DNA from: Candidatus Streptomyces philanthi
GTDB taxonomy: Bacteria > Actinomycetota > Actinomycetes > Streptomycetales > Streptomycetaceae
Direction: 5' to 3'
DNA length: 64,000 nt
Assembly: GCA_018114805.1 (NCBI GenBank)
Contig: CP073042.1
Location: 2,108,001-2,172,000 of the forward strand
Under the pieces are notes generated by a model. It worked only from the letters and a program-made list of their open reading frames with translations. It had not been told where the DNA came from and did no database searches. Of the stretch, positions 18,229 to 27,890 are shown piece by piece. Within the stretch, counting starts at the first letter, position 1. Each line of letters starts with the position of its first letter. Both the position numbers and the translations under genes were made by a program.

Positions 18229-19252
18229 GTGGTACGCGCACGATCAGGCATCTCCCGCAGCGGGCTGCTCGGCTCGCTCGCCGCGGCGGCGTTGATGACG
18301 GCCGGTTTCGTCGGCCCGGCGCAGGCCAGCGCCACCGAACCCGCCGCGTCCGCGCAGGCGGGCCCCGCTGCCTCGGCCCGCGCGGCGGTGCCGGGGCACG
18401 CCGTGACCGGCTACTGGCAGAACTTTCGACAACGGCGCGACCGTGCAGAAGATCAGTGACGTGCGGGACGAGTACGACATCATCGCGGTCGCCTTCGCAG
18501 ACGCCACCGGCAAGCCCGGCGCGGTGGACTTCACCCTCGACCCGGCGCTGGACTACACCGAGGAGCAGTTCAAGGCCGACGTCAAGGCCAAGCAGGCGGC
18601 CGGCAAGTCGGTCGGCGGCGAGAAGGGCGCGGTCTCGGTCAGTGACGACGCCTCGGCCGACGCCTTCGCCACCTCGGTCTCGGCCCTGATGGACGAGTAC
18701 GGCTTCGACGGCGTGGACATCGACCTGGAGAACGGGCCCAACTCCACGTACATGACCAAGGCGCTCAAGGCGATCCACGCGAAGCACAGCGGTCTGGTGG
18801 TGACGATGGCGCCGCAGACGGTGGACATGCAGTCGCCGCAGGGCGAGTACTTCAAGACCGCGCTGGCCATCAAGGACTTCCTGACGGTCGTCAACATGCA
18901 GTACTACAAAAGCGGTTCGATGCTCGGCTGTGACGGCAAGGTCTACTCACAGGGCACGGTGGACTTCCTCACCGGCCTCGCCTGCATCCAACTGGAGAAC
19001 GGCCTCGACCCCTCACAGGTCGGCCTCGGCGTCCCGGCGTCCCCGCGCGCGGCCAGCGGCGGGTACGCGGCGCCCAGCGTAGTCAACGCCGCGCTCGACT
19101 GTCTGACCAAGGGCACGAGCTGCGGCACGTTCAAGCCGGAGAAGACCTACCCGGGCCTGCGTGGCGCGATGACCTGGTCCACCAACTGGGACGCCAGCAA
19201 CGGCGACACGTTCGCCTCGCAGGTCGGCGGGCCCGTGCACGGCCTCCCGTAG
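18229..19252 (+). pseudogene. Secreted GH18 chitinase (catalytic domain only), frameshifted
   Basis: Single-domain chitinase. GTG 18229 follows the same leader as the twin gene (acggaggcagtc). The signal peptide SGLLGSLAAAALMTAGFVGP is followed directly by the GH18 domain with no CBM or FN3. At 18422-18426 an extra T (aactttcgac for aacttcgac) shifts the frame in GYWQNFDNG. The other frame then runs to the end at 19252 with FDGVDIDLEN, VVTMAPQTVDMQ, NMQYYKSGSML and PSQVGLGVPASPRAASGG. Four residues are missing after AAGKSV (twin: AAGKSVILSVGGEKG), which removes most of barrel strand 3. Catalytic Asp and Glu are intact. Confidence 0.88.
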
Positions 19253-19294
19253 CCGGCACCGCGGCAGCGATCCACGCTGGGGCGGCGCCGGCAC

Positions 19295-19328
19295 GCGTAC
19301 GGGCCGAAGTGCGCCGGGGCCCGTACGC
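19295..19328. terminator. Bidirectional hairpin terminator
   Basis: Perfect 11-bp stem (gcgtacgggcc at 19295-19305, complement at 19318-19328) with a 12-nt loop. It lies between the convergent chitinase 2 and dienelactone hydrolase genes. Confidence 0.7.
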
Positions 19329-19359
19329 CTGCGAACGGTGTCGCCTGCGGAACCGCGCC

Positions 19360-20109
19360 TCAGCCGGCTTGCAGGGTGCGGAGGAGGAGGGGCAGCAGCC
19401 GGTCCCAGTGGAGTTCGAGGCCGGCAGGGTGGAAGGCGGAGGTGTCGGACATGGTGAAGCCGTGGACGGTGCCGGGGTAGGTCTCGATGGCGTGGTCCAC
19501 GCCCGCGGCGTCCAGCGCCCGGGTCAGCTCGGCCAACGCCTCGGGCGACAGGTCGCCCTCCGCGAGGCCGAAGTGCGCCTCGGCGGTGAGCCCGCCCAGC
19601 AGCCGGTGCGGGCTGTCGGCCTCGTCGGTGACCAGCGACCCGGGGTGGAAGCCGGCGACGGCCGCCACCCTGCCCGGGTGGGCCGCCGCGGTGCGCAGCG
19701 CCAGGGCGGCGCCCATGCAGTAGCCGAGCGCGCCGAACGGCCCGGCGCCCACCTCGGGTCGGGCGGCCAGGAAGTCCAGGTAGGCGTCGGCGTCGCGGTG
19801 GGCACGCTCGGCGGTGTGCGCCCGGACCAGCGGCATGATCTGGTCGAAGAGGCCGGCCCGCTCGGCCTCCCCGATGTGCGGAGGAAGCTCGACCACCGGC
19901 GCCTGGCCGTGCCGGTAGAAGAAGTTGGGGACGAGCACGTAGTAGCCGTGGTCGGCCAGTTGGCGGGCCTTGTCCCGCAACTCGGGCCGCAGCCCGAAGG
20001 CGTCCGCGTACATCAGCACCCCGGGGTGCCGCTCGCCGTCGTCGGGGTAGGCGGCGAAGGCGTCGGCCTCGCCATCCCGGGTGGGAATCCGAACCGTCGT
20101 GCTGGGCAT
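19360..20109 (-). CDS. Dienelactone hydrolase family protein
   Basis: 249-residue alpha/beta hydrolase, intact, ATG 20109. The nucleophile elbow is GYCMGAAL (Cys in G-X-C-X-G, as in carboxymethylenebutenolidase). The catalytic His lies in GTVHGFTM, and the conserved N-terminal motif is GVLMYADAFGLRPELRDKAR. It likely hydrolyses a small lactone or ester. The natural substrate is not deducible, because the neighbours do not form an aromatic degradation pathway. Confidence 0.88.
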   Translation of the reverse strand: MPSTTVRIPTRDGEADAFAAYPDDGERHPGVLMYADAFGLRPELRDKARQLADHGYYVLVPNFFYRHGQAPVVELPPHIGEAERAGLFDQIMPLVRAHTAERAHRDADAYLDFLAARPEVGAGPFGALGYCMGAALALRTAAAHPGRVAAVAGFHPGSLVTDEADSPHRLLGGLTAEAHFGLAEGDLSPEALAELTRALDAAGVDHAIETYPGTVHGFTMSDTSAFHPAGLELHWDRLLPLLLRTLQAG

Positions 20110-20582
20110 GGCGTCTCCTGTCGTGGTTGACCTGTCGAACCCGTGATCAACACGATGGAGGCGGGGCCCGCGCAGCGGAGCCCACTCCTCAGTGGCGTGA
20201 GGGCCCGTGGCGGGCCGCGCGGCGCTCAGCGGAGCACCGGGTCACCGATCCGTGTGTGGCGCGAGGCCGTCCCGGTAGTCATCGCCGAGCAGCCTAACCC
20301 CGCAGCTCGCGCCGGTTCCAGCGCCCCCGGGCGCGCCCCCGCCCACGCGCCGGCGCGCGGCCGGACCGGGCCCGGGCGTGGGGTTACGGCCACCCCGGCG
20401 CCGGGGCCTGGCGCCACCTAGGGGCGGGGCTCTGCCGGTTGGGCAACGCCGCGTCCGCACGGCGATCGTGGCAGCGGCGGGTCTTCCGCCCGCCCGGCGG
20501 CGGCCGGTACGCACGGCGTGCGGCCGCGCGACCGGCGGACGCGCGCAAGGCGCGTCCGGTAGCTCACGGAGGGGGAACAGTC
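20110..20582. other. 473-bp gap without recognisable genes
   Basis: It separates divergent hydrolase genes. Frames through it are Arg/Pro/Gly-rich and match nothing I know. The only functional element seen is the ribosome site ggaggg just before ATG 20583. Confidence 0.4.
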
Positions 20583-21864
20583 ATGGATCGTCCCGAGGAA
20601 CGCGCCCTCGCACACCGTACGGTGCTGGCCGGCACGGCCGCGGTGGGGGCGGGGCTCGCGTGGGCGGCGGCGGGCACGGCCGGCGCCGCCGGGCGGGGCC
20701 AGGGGCTCGCGCAGGAGGCGGTGGACGCCGAAGCGGCGCGCCTGGAGCGCGCGTTGCTCGCGCGCCGGCGCGACCTTCACCGGCACCCGGAGCCGCCGGG
20801 GCGGGAGCGGCGCACCGCCGGCATGGTGGCCCGGGAGCTGCGGGCGGCCGGGCTGGCCGTCGCCACCGGGGTGGGCGGCCACGGCTTGGTCGGCGTGGTG
20901 CGGGGCACCCGGCCGGGCCGGACCGTGGCGTACCGGGCGGACATGGACGCGGTCCCGCCCCAGGACGTCGTCGGCGGCGGCCCGGCCCCCGCCCACCTGT
21001 GCGGCCACGACCTGCACACCACGATGGGCGTCGGCATCGCCCGGGTCCTGGCGCGACTGCGGCACCACCTGAGCGGGACGGTGGTCCTCCTCATTACAGC
21101 CCGCCGAGGAGTCGCTGTCCGGGGCCCGCGCGATGATCGAGGCGGGCGTGCTCGACCACCCGCGCGTCACGGAGATCCACGCGCTGCACTGCGGGCCGTT
21201 CCGGGTAGGCCGGTTCGCGACCACCGCGGGGTTCGGGCTGCCCGGGCAGGACCGGGGCGAGGTGGTGCTCGCCGGGCCGGAAGTACCCGGGGCGGCGTGG
21301 CGCCTGGCGGCCGAACTTGGCGCGCTCGCCACGGTCGCGCTGCCCGACGGCCCCGCCGACCTGGAGCAGTTGGTCACCGACGCCCGGACGCCGGACGGTC
21401 CGCTGGCCCGATTCGTGGCCCTCCAGTCCAGGGCGCGGGAGGCCACGGTGGGCGTCTCGTAGCGCTGTTGGCCGCAGGAGCGGTACGTCGAGGCACGGGC
21501 GGAGGTCCGGCGGATCGCCGCCGCCTATCCGGGGGCCGTGGTGCGCTTCCCCGGCGAACCGTTCCCGGCGATGGTCAGTCCCGAGGCCGAGGGCCGCGCG
21601 CTCGCCCGCCACCTGCGCCGCGCGTTCGGCCGGTCCGCGGTGACCCCGCTGCACGCCGCGTTCCCGCCCTTCAGCGGCGAGGACTTCACGCTCTACCTGG
21701 ACCACGTCCCGGGCACGTTCACCTTCCTCGGCGTCCGCACCCCCGGCACCCCGATCACCGCCAGCTATCCGCACTATCCCGACTTCACCCCAGACGAGCG
21801 CGCCATCGGGCTCGGCGTAGGGGCGATGGCGGGCTGGCTCGCGCGCCGCTCCGCCTGCTCGTGA
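20583..21864 (+). pseudogene. M20-family amidohydrolase/carboxypeptidase, frameshift plus in-frame TAG
   Basis: Metal-dependent amidohydrolase of the IAA-amino-acid hydrolase / AbgB group. The N-terminus (VLAGTAAVGAGLAWAAAGTA) looks like an export signal. The first frame has RRRDLHRHPEPPG and the metal-binding ADMDAVP and HLCGHDLHTTMGV. At about 21096 the frame changes inside the FQPAEE motif, destroying the catalytic Glu pair, and continues AMIEAGVLDHPRVTEIHALH. TAG at 21460-21462 interrupts after EATVGVS. The same frame resumes with QERYVEARAEVRRIAAAYPG and the C-terminal metal motif FPPFSGEDFTLYL to TGA 21862. The central dimerisation part is divergent. Confidence 0.78.
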
Positions 21865-21894
21865 ACCGCGGCGCCTCCCTTGCACCCCGCTGCG

Positions 21895-21932
21895 GATAGT
21901 GGCACTATCGAAATATGGATAGCGCCACTATT
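21895..21932. promoter_or_regulatory. Double palindromic operator upstream of the DUF4188 gene
   Basis: A perfect 15-bp palindrome GATAGTGGCACTATC (21895-21909) is followed by a near-copy GATAGCGCCACTATT (21918-21932). Their centres are 23 bp apart, about two helical turns. Together they form an inverted repeat with 14-bp arms and an 8-bp spacer. The AT-rich spacer (gaaatatg) could hold the -10 region. This is the layout of a TetR- or GntR-type operator; the regulator is not in the immediate neighbourhood. Confidence 0.7.
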
Positions 21933-21971
21933 CATTTGGTGCGAGCGTCAGGGCGGGACTGGGGGAACGCC

Positions 21972-22469
21972 ATGAGCAGGGCACCGATCACCGAGCGGGT
22001 CACGACCGCGGCCAAGGGGGACGTGGTGGTCTTCCTCATCGGCATGCGGATCAACCGATGGCGGACACTGCGGCACTGGCTGCCCGTCTTCACGGGAATG
22101 ACCCGCATGCTCCGGGAACTCTCCCGCGACAAGAGCCTCGGCATGCTGGAGTGCCGCGCGTACACGGCCGGGCCGCGCACCTACTCGGTCGTCCAGTACT
22201 GGTCGTCCAGTACTGGGAGTCGCGCGAGAAGCTGCTCGCCTACGCATCGGCCACGCAGCAGCGACACCACCCCCGCCTGTGCGGCGTTCAACCGCCGCAC
22301 GCGCGACGCCAAGGGGGCCGTCGGGATCTGGCACGAGACCTACATCGTGCCGGCCGGCTCGTACGAGGCGGTCTACCACGGCATGCCGCCGTTCGGCCTC
22401 GGCGAGGCCCACGGGGTCGAGCCGGTCGCCCGGCGGGGCGAGCGGGCCGCGCAGCGGCTGGCGGGCTGA
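21972..22469 (+). CDS. DUF4188 (monooxygenase-like) protein with a scrambled middle segment
   Basis: 165 residues. Known homologues are small heme-free alpha+beta barrel proteins of unknown activity. ATG 21972 gives ITERVTTAAKGDVVVFLIGM, LPVFTGMTRMLRELSRDKS and TYSVVQYW. A 14-bp tandem duplication (gtcgtccagtactg twice, 22186-22213) then shifts the frame, so the expected ESREKLLAYASATQQRHHP is read as Ser/Arg-rich noise. An extra C near 22270 restores the frame for RRTRDAKGAVGIWHETYIVP, YEAVYHGMPPFGLG. The net insertion is 15 bp, so the ORF stays open with about 25 altered residues. Function is probably impaired. An in-frame ATG at 21915 lies inside the operator and is less likely. Confidence 0.78.
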   Translation: MSRAPITERVTTAAKGDVVVFLIGMRINRWRTLRHWLPVFTGMTRMLRELSRDKSLGMLECRAYTAGPRTYSVVQYWSSSTGSRARSCSPTHRPRSSDTTPACAAFNRRTRDAKGAVGIWHETYIVPAGSYEAVYHGMPPFGLGEAHGVEPVARRGERAAQRLAG

Positions 22470-22531
22470 GGGTCGGCGGGGCCCACCCCCGAGGGTCCGG
22501 GCCGGCGGCCCGGACCCTGGGCGCGCCCACG

Positions 22532-23431
22532 CTACGGCTTGGGCAGCGCGCACCCCGGCAGGCTCAGGTCGACCTGGTTGCCGTCGGCCACGCAGCGGGT
22601 GATCTGGTACGACTGCTGCGCGTAGTTGACGCCCTTCCAGACGTGACCCGGCCGCTCTCGTCCACCTCGCATGGGTTGTTGTCCGTGCAGCGCCCGCCGG
22701 ACTCGTTGCCGGTGTTGTTGACGGCGACCACCGCGCCGGTCGCGGTGTCCACGACGGGCGAGCCCGAGGTGCACCCGATGTTCTGGCACGCGGGCGTGTA
22801 GCGCACCGAGTCCTTCCACGTCCACCGCCCCTCGCGCACGAAGCCGTCTATGGAGCAGGGTACTGCTTCTTCCAGTAGCCCGAGACGACGCTGATGGCGG
22901 TGCCAGCCTTTCGGGTGCTCGGCCGCGAGCGCCAACGGCTTGACGCCGAACCGCTCCTTAATCTGCGCGTACGTCGCGTCCACCTCGTACAGCGACACGT
23001 CGGTGTCCGTCATCGTGGCGTACGCGACCTTCGTCGCGCGCACCGTGCCCGCGTCACCGGCACGCGCGTCGAGGAGGGTGAAGTGCGGCTGGATGGACGG
23101 TCCACGACGACCTCGCCGGAGGCCGGGAAACCACCCTCCAGGCAGTGGCCGTTGGACATGACCAGGGCCGGGTCCCGGTCGGTGGAGTTGGGGAGCCTGA
23201 CCACGGCTCCGGAGCAGTTGCTCAGCGCCACGGTGCCCTCGAAGGTGACGGCCTTGGGCCTGGGCTTCGGTTGCCCTTGCCATGGGTGGGGCTGTCGGCG
23301 GTGACCGGTGCGGCGGCATCGGACCGTTGGCCCGCCTCGGTGGCCGCCGTCGCTGACGGCGCGCCGACGCTCACGAGGGTCGCGCCGCTCAGGGGGAGGG
23401 CCGCGAGCGCGCCGGTGATGCTTCGGTTCAT
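22532..23431 (-). pseudogene. Secreted trypsin-like serine protease (S1), several frameshifts
   Basis: Exported chymotrypsin-fold protease and paralogue of the gene at 36560-37469. ATG 23431 opens a signal peptide (MNRSITGALAALPLSGATLV). Fragments in shifting frames give KAVTFEGTVALSNCSG, the catalytic His in MSNGHCLEGG, TVRATKVAYATMTDTDVSLY with the Asp, and the nucleophile in IGCTSGSPVVDTATG, ending YQITRCVADGNQVDLSLPGC at 22532. I count at least five indels. Two (an extra A near 22910, a missing C near 22862) cancel each other, and most lie in short A, C or G runs. It is divergent from an M14 carboxypeptidase gene. Confidence 0.83.
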
Positions 23432-23670
23432 GTAGGGGGTTTCTCCCTGTCAAAGGGCAGAGGCGCGTGACACGCACGAACTTGACGTGCACATACTCAG
23501 TGCCACGCCGCCCCGCGACAATGCCCCGCCCCGCCCGACCGGGCCCACGGTGACTATCCGCCACCTCTTGCACCGTGTCCCGACATGCGTCAACCATGAG
23601 CGGGATGCCCGGGCCGAAGCCACGGGCGTCACACCCCCCACCCGTCACACTGGAACCCCAGGAGTGCACC

Positions 23671-25009
23671 ATGCGACCGCGCACCCGCGGCCGGCGGACC
23701 ACCGCCATCGCCGCGCTCATCACCCTGGCCCTGGCCGCCCCGATCGCCGCCGAGGCCCAGGAGCCGGACTCCCCCCGCAACCCCAGGGCCACCGGACGCG
23801 CCGCCAACGCCGTCCCCCGCCAGTACGGTACGCGGCGCCGACACCGCCGCCGCGCGCTCCCTCATCGCGAGCACCGGCGTCACTGTGGACGAGGCGCGCC
23901 ACGACTCCGTCGTGATCACCGCCCACCCCGACCAACTCCCCCGTGTACGCCAACTGGGTTACTCGACGAAGGAGTTGGCCGGACCGCCGAAGCGCGGCGG
24001 GGCGGCAGCGAAGGCCGGCGCCCGCGACTTCCCGTCCGAGGACGCGGGCTACCACAACTACCGCGAGGCGCTCGCCGAGATCGACGCGGCGGTCGGCAGG
24101 CACCCGGACACCATGGCCAAGAAGGTCATCGGCACCTCCGTCGAGGGCCGCGACATCGTCGCCGTGAAGATCAGCGACAACGTCGCCAAGCACGAGGCCG
24201 AGCCGGAGGTGCTCTTCACCCACCACCAGCACGCCCGCGAGCACCTGACCGTGGAGATGGCAGTGTACCTGATCCGCGAGTTCGGCGACAAGTACAGCAG
24301 CGACGACCGGATCACCAAGGCCGTGGACGGCCGCGAGATCTGGATCGTGCCGGACGTGAACCCGGACAGCGGCGAGTACGACATCACCGGCGGCCAGTAC
24401 CGGATGTGGCGCAAGAACCGCCAGCCCAACCGGGGCACGAGGGCCGTCGGCACCGACCTGAACCGCAACTGGGACTACCAGTGGGGCTGCTGCGACGGTT
24501 CGAGCCCCGACCCGGGCGACGAGACGTACCGGGGTTCGGCCGCCGAGTCCGCCCCCGAGGTGAAGATCTTCGCCGACTTCGTCTGCGGCCGGGTCGTGGG
24601 GGGCAAGCAGCAGATCAAGGCCGCCATCGACTTCCACACCTACGGCGAGCTGATGCTCTGGGCCTACGGCTACACCGAGGACGACACCGCCGACGGCATG
24701 ACCCGGGACGACCACGACGTCTTCGCCACCTTCGGCAAAGATATGGCCGCCACCAACGACTACGCCCCCGAGCAGGCCAGCGACCTCTACGTCACCGACG
24801 GCTCGACGGACGACTGGATGTGGGGCGCCCACAAGATCTTCACGTACATCTTCGAGATGTACGGCGGCAACGACGGCTTCTACCCGCCCGACGAGGTCAT
24901 CGACCGCGAGACCAGCAGCAACCGCGAGGCGGTCCTCAGGCTCACGGAGAACGCGGACTGCATGTACCGCGCCATAGGCAAGGAGGAGCAGCACTGCGCG
25001 GCTGACTGA
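23671..25009 (+). pseudogene. Secreted M14 zinc carboxypeptidase, one frameshift in the propeptide
   Basis: Carboxypeptidase T-like exoprotease. ATG 23671 with aggag upstream starts the signal peptide ([20 protein letters not shown]). Near 23826 the frame shifts in the propeptide; the second frame gives [19 protein letters not shown] and runs to the end. The catalytic domain keeps zinc ligands His and Glu in [14 protein letters not shown], the substrate-binding DLNRNWDY, the third zinc ligand in [12 protein letters not shown] and the catalytic Glu in [13 protein letters not shown]. Only the prepro region is broken, so the mature enzyme is complete in sequence. It pairs with the S1 protease gene across a 239-bp shared promoter region. 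Confidence 0.88.
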
Positions 25010-25143
25010 CCCGGGCCGCGCCTTGCGCGGGCTCGCCACGAAGGCGATCCCGCGCGGCACGCCTCCGCCGTCGCCGGACGGACCCTCAACGGGGCCCGTC
25101 CGAGGATTTGTTGGCGCAATGGCCCAGGGGCTCGGAGGCTCCA

Positions 25144-25657
25144 TCAGGGCGACGCAATCATGGAAACGACCATCAGGCAGATAACGCTCAAGAAGATGAA
25201 CAGGCCGAAGAAGGTACCGCAGTAGCCTCCCGACGAACTGACGAACTGGCCCGAGCGATCGAGGTTCCTCGCCAACGGGTCGCCGAGGGCGTCGGCCATC
25301 TCCGCCTTCTTCGGGTCTTCCGGCGGATAGACGACCGGCACCCGGGAGTTCACCGGCACGGCCTCCGACGGGTGCGTCATGAGAGTGGAGACAAACCTCA
25401 CCACGTTCCCCCCGCCGTCCGCGAACTCCACCACGGGGGCTCCGCCTGTCGTGCCGCCAGCCCGACTCCGCGTCCACCACGACCGACCGGACCTCGTGCC
25501 CGACCACCGTGCCGGTGGTGTGCACACCGCGAGCCCGGAAGGTGTGCACCTCCTGCTCGTCATCTCTCCTGAGCCACAGGCAGACTCCCCCGGCCAGGCC
25601 GGCCGCGAGCACGATCGCCAGCAGACTCGGCAGGTCAACTCCAGAGAGATCCGACAT
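25144..25657 (-). pseudogene. DUF3592 membrane protein, one frameshift
   Basis: Small two-helix membrane protein. ATG 25657: LLAIVLAAGLAGGVCLWLRR, then RGVHTTGTVVGHEV. After ESGWRHDRR the frame breaks in a run of five C (about 25437-25441). With one C fewer it reads SPVVEFADGGGNVVRF, the DUF3592 core, then VPVVYPPEDPKKAEM and a second helix (FFGLFIFLSVICLMVVSMIA) to 25144. It has an external beta domain between two helices. Function unknown. Confidence 0.72.
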
Positions 25658-25837
25658 GACAGCCTCTTCGTTACGGCGTGGGTGACGGCCCGTCCAGACA
25701 CATGAACGGGTTCCAGAGTCGCAGACGACATCGCGTCCCGCGACACGGACGTCTTCCGTGACTGTTACGGGCTGGCAGCCGACTCGGGTGGCGCGTTTCC
25801 TCCCCTCGCAGGTTCACCGTCAAGGCGCCTCGCCCGG

Positions 25838-26335
25838 CTACCCACCCCCACCCACCCGATCCACCACGAACGCCGGCGCGATCCCCACGGCGGCGCTGAG
25901 CCCGACCGCCAGGGCGGCGTCCGTCGCGCACGCCTCCTCGGCGGTGGCCCAGCGGCGGCGGTGCCAACAGTCGCGGTCGTGGACGCAGAGACAGGCCGGC
26001 GCCTCCACGAGGTCCGCGTCCGTGGACCAGCCCCCGTCCATGAGCAGGGCGATCTCGGCGGGTACGCCGGGCAGCGCGGGGCGCTCGTCGACGGCCAGCA
26101 CGCGGTGCAGGTTCGGTAACGCGAGGCCCAACGCGGCGGCGACCCGCGCCGCCGCGGCCGTCACCCGCTCCCCCGGTCGTACGACGACGCCGGGAGGCTC
26201 CCACCCCGTCGCGTCAGCCGAGAGTTGCACCTGTAGTACGTGCGGCCACCCGGCCGTGGTGACGTCGCCCGGGTAGCTTTCGACGCGCGGCTTCCACAGC
26301 ACCAGGACCACGCGCAGCCGATGGGCCACGCTCAT
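25838..26335 (-). CDS. Hypothetical protein, third gene of a small operon
   Basis: 165 residues, not recognised with confidence. The first half (RLRVVLVLWKPRVESYPGDV, TAAAARVAAALGLALPNLHR, VLAVDERPALPG) vaguely resembles a Nudix-type fold, but no Nudix box is present. The second half has a Cys/His/Trp-rich stretch, ACLCVHDRDCWHRRRW. Its ATG overlaps the stop of the upstream gene (ATGA), so the two are translationally coupled. Confidence 0.6.
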   Translation of the reverse strand: MSVAHRLRVVLVLWKPRVESYPGDVTTAGWPHVLQVQLSADATGWEPPGVVVRPGERVTAAAARVAAALGLALPNLHRVLAVDERPALPGVPAEIALLMDGGWSTDADLVEAPACLCVHDRDCWHRRRWATAEEACATDAALAVGLSAAVGIAPAFVVDRVGGGG

Positions 26336-26715
26336 GCCGTACCCTCCCGACCACCGCGACCCTCGCGGACTTCCGCCAGGCCGAGTCCGCAGTCCTCGGG
26401 CGTCTTACCGTTCGTCGTCATGACCCCCGCCTTCGCTCCCCCGTCCGACCAGAAGTAGCTGCCGGGTCCGGCGAGGGCGTCCAGAGCCACCTGGATGTGG
26501 TCGCTGTTGGCGCGAAGGTCACCCCGTTCCATCGCTTCGCGGTCGAACAGCGACTCCTCGTAGGCGTGTTGGAAGTCCCAGTCGCACACCGGCTCCGAGA
26601 CGCAGGTGGCGTCGGAGAGTCTGGCCTCGGCGAGGAAGAACCTCAGCACGGCACCGGAGACGGTCGTCACCTCGTGTCGGCCGGTGAGCACACGGTGCAG
26701 GGGGTTGTCACTCAC
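26332..26715 (-). CDS. Hypothetical protein, second gene of the operon
   Basis: 127 residues from GTG 26715, overlapping the upstream gene by 8 bp. Acidic and soluble, with no motif I recognise (LRFFLAEARLSDATCVSEPV, DFQHAYEESLFDREAMERGD, LAGPGSYFWSDGGAKAGV). Tight overlaps on both sides mark a real operon of three. Confidence 0.62.
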   Translation of the reverse strand: MSDNPLHRVLTGRHEVTTVSGAVLRFFLAEARLSDATCVSEPVCDWDFQHAYEESLFDREAMERGDLRANSDHIQVALDALAGPGSYFWSDGGAKAGVMTTNGKTPEDCGLGLAEVREGRGGREGTA

Positions 26716-26899
26716 CGGGCAGCCCCTCCCGGTGGCGCGGGCACCGGCACGGACCCCAGGCGGTGGGCAGGTACGTGGCATCAAGTTCCGTACGGGTGAG
26801 GGTTTCCGGGTCGACGCGGACGGTGGTGTCGGGGGCCAGCGGAACCGGCTCTTCGCCGGGGCGCTTGCGGTAGACCTTGAGGGTCATCGTGTGGGGCAT
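26708..26899 (-). CDS. Small hypothetical protein, first gene of the operon
   Basis: 63 residues from ATG 26899: MPHTMTLKVYRKRPGEEPVP, then TTVRVDPETLTRTELDATYL and a terminal GPCRCPRHREGLPGE with a Cys-X-Cys-X2-His cluster. It is divergent from the XRE regulator gene at 27049 over a 149-bp gap. That arrangement recurs in streptomycete XRE/DUF397 loci. Function unknown. Confidence 0.6.
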   Translation of the reverse strand: MPHTMTLKVYRKRPGEEPVPLAPDTTVRVDPETLTRTELDATYLPTAWGPCRCPRHREGLPGE

Positions 26900-27048
26900 G
26901 AGGTCGGGTCCTTGACGTACTGGCGGATTACAGCGTGTGACGAATCCCTCACAGCGTCGACCCAAACTGCGTAGCCTCGATAGGGCAAATGCGGTGAGCG
27001 CCCGGCCCTCACCCGCACATGGACACAGCCGAAAGGGGTGGGCGCAAG

Positions 27049-27890
27049 ATGACGCTGCGCCAATCAACTGCGGACCCGGAGATCCCCATTGGCGGCCTTG
27101 CCTTCTTCGGGAGCGAGGTGCGCTTCGCACGCGGGGATGACGCAAACGCAGCTCGCGCTGGCCACGGCGTACGACCGCACGTACATCTCACACGTCGAGA
27201 ACGGCAGCCTGCTCGGCTCGGCCCAGTTCGCGGACTCCTGCGACCGAGTGTTCCAGACCAACGGCTACTTCGGTCGGTTGGCTGAGCGCATCCGCGAGCG
27301 CAACCATCCTGACTGGTTCCTGCCGTAGCGTGGCACTGGAGAAGGCAGCGGCATCCATCTCAGACTACTCGAACACCTTCCTGATGGGCGCGGTCCAGAC
27401 GCCCGAGTACGCGGAGGCGATCTTCCGCTCCGCATCGCCGCGCAAGAGCGATGACGAGATCAAGGCCCATGTGGAAGCTCGGCTCTCTCGGCGTGAGGTG
27501 ACGGACCGGAAGTCACCCCCGCACTTCCGGCTGATCATCCACGAGGCTGCCCTGCGGATTCCGGTGGGGAGCCCCAAGATCATGGCGGCCCAGCTCGACT
27601 ACGTACTGGAGCGGGCCTCGGAACCACACTTCACGTTCCAGGTGCTTCCGTTCCGGGCTGGCGCGCCAGCAGCAGAAATTCCTTTCACGCTGCTGTCGCC
27701 AACCATGAACGATGAGCCGCCCGTTCTCTACTCCGAGACCACAGGAAAGGGGCACATCAACGACTCGCAGGAGGCCGTGCGGGAGTGAGCAGGTATGTTT
27801 GGCCACATGCGCGCTTCCGCCGTTTCGGAAGAGGATTCGCTGCGCCTCATCCACCAGATCCGGAGGGAACACGAATGTACCAATGGGTGA
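27049..27890 (+). pseudogene. XRE-family regulator with DUF5753, two +1 frameshifts and an in-frame TGA
   Basis: Helix-turn-helix regulator of the WhiJ-like class. ATG 27049 follows aaggggtg. MTLRQSTADPEIPIGGLAFF is joined to TQTQLALATAYDRTYISHVE (the recognition helix region) after one extra G in the run at about 27137. An extra G at about 27329 creates a TAG after PDWFLP. The DUF5753 part follows: SISDYSNTFLMGAVQTPEYA, LDYVLERASEPHFTFQVLPF. TGA at 27786-27788 sits at the Trp-like position of EAVREW. The frame then continues MFGHMRASAVSEEDSLRLIH to TGA 27888. Removing two bases gives exactly 280 codons. Confidence 0.8.

Noticed and set aside
20226..20514. Small lower-strand ORFs in the gap after the dienelactone hydrolase
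   Set aside because: Composition is Arg/Gly/Pro-rich noise with no ribosome site; nothing is recognised.
25838..26335. Nudix hydrolase assignment for the 165-residue protein
   Set aside because: Only a weak resemblance of strand pattern; the Nudix box is missing, so it is kept as hypothetical.
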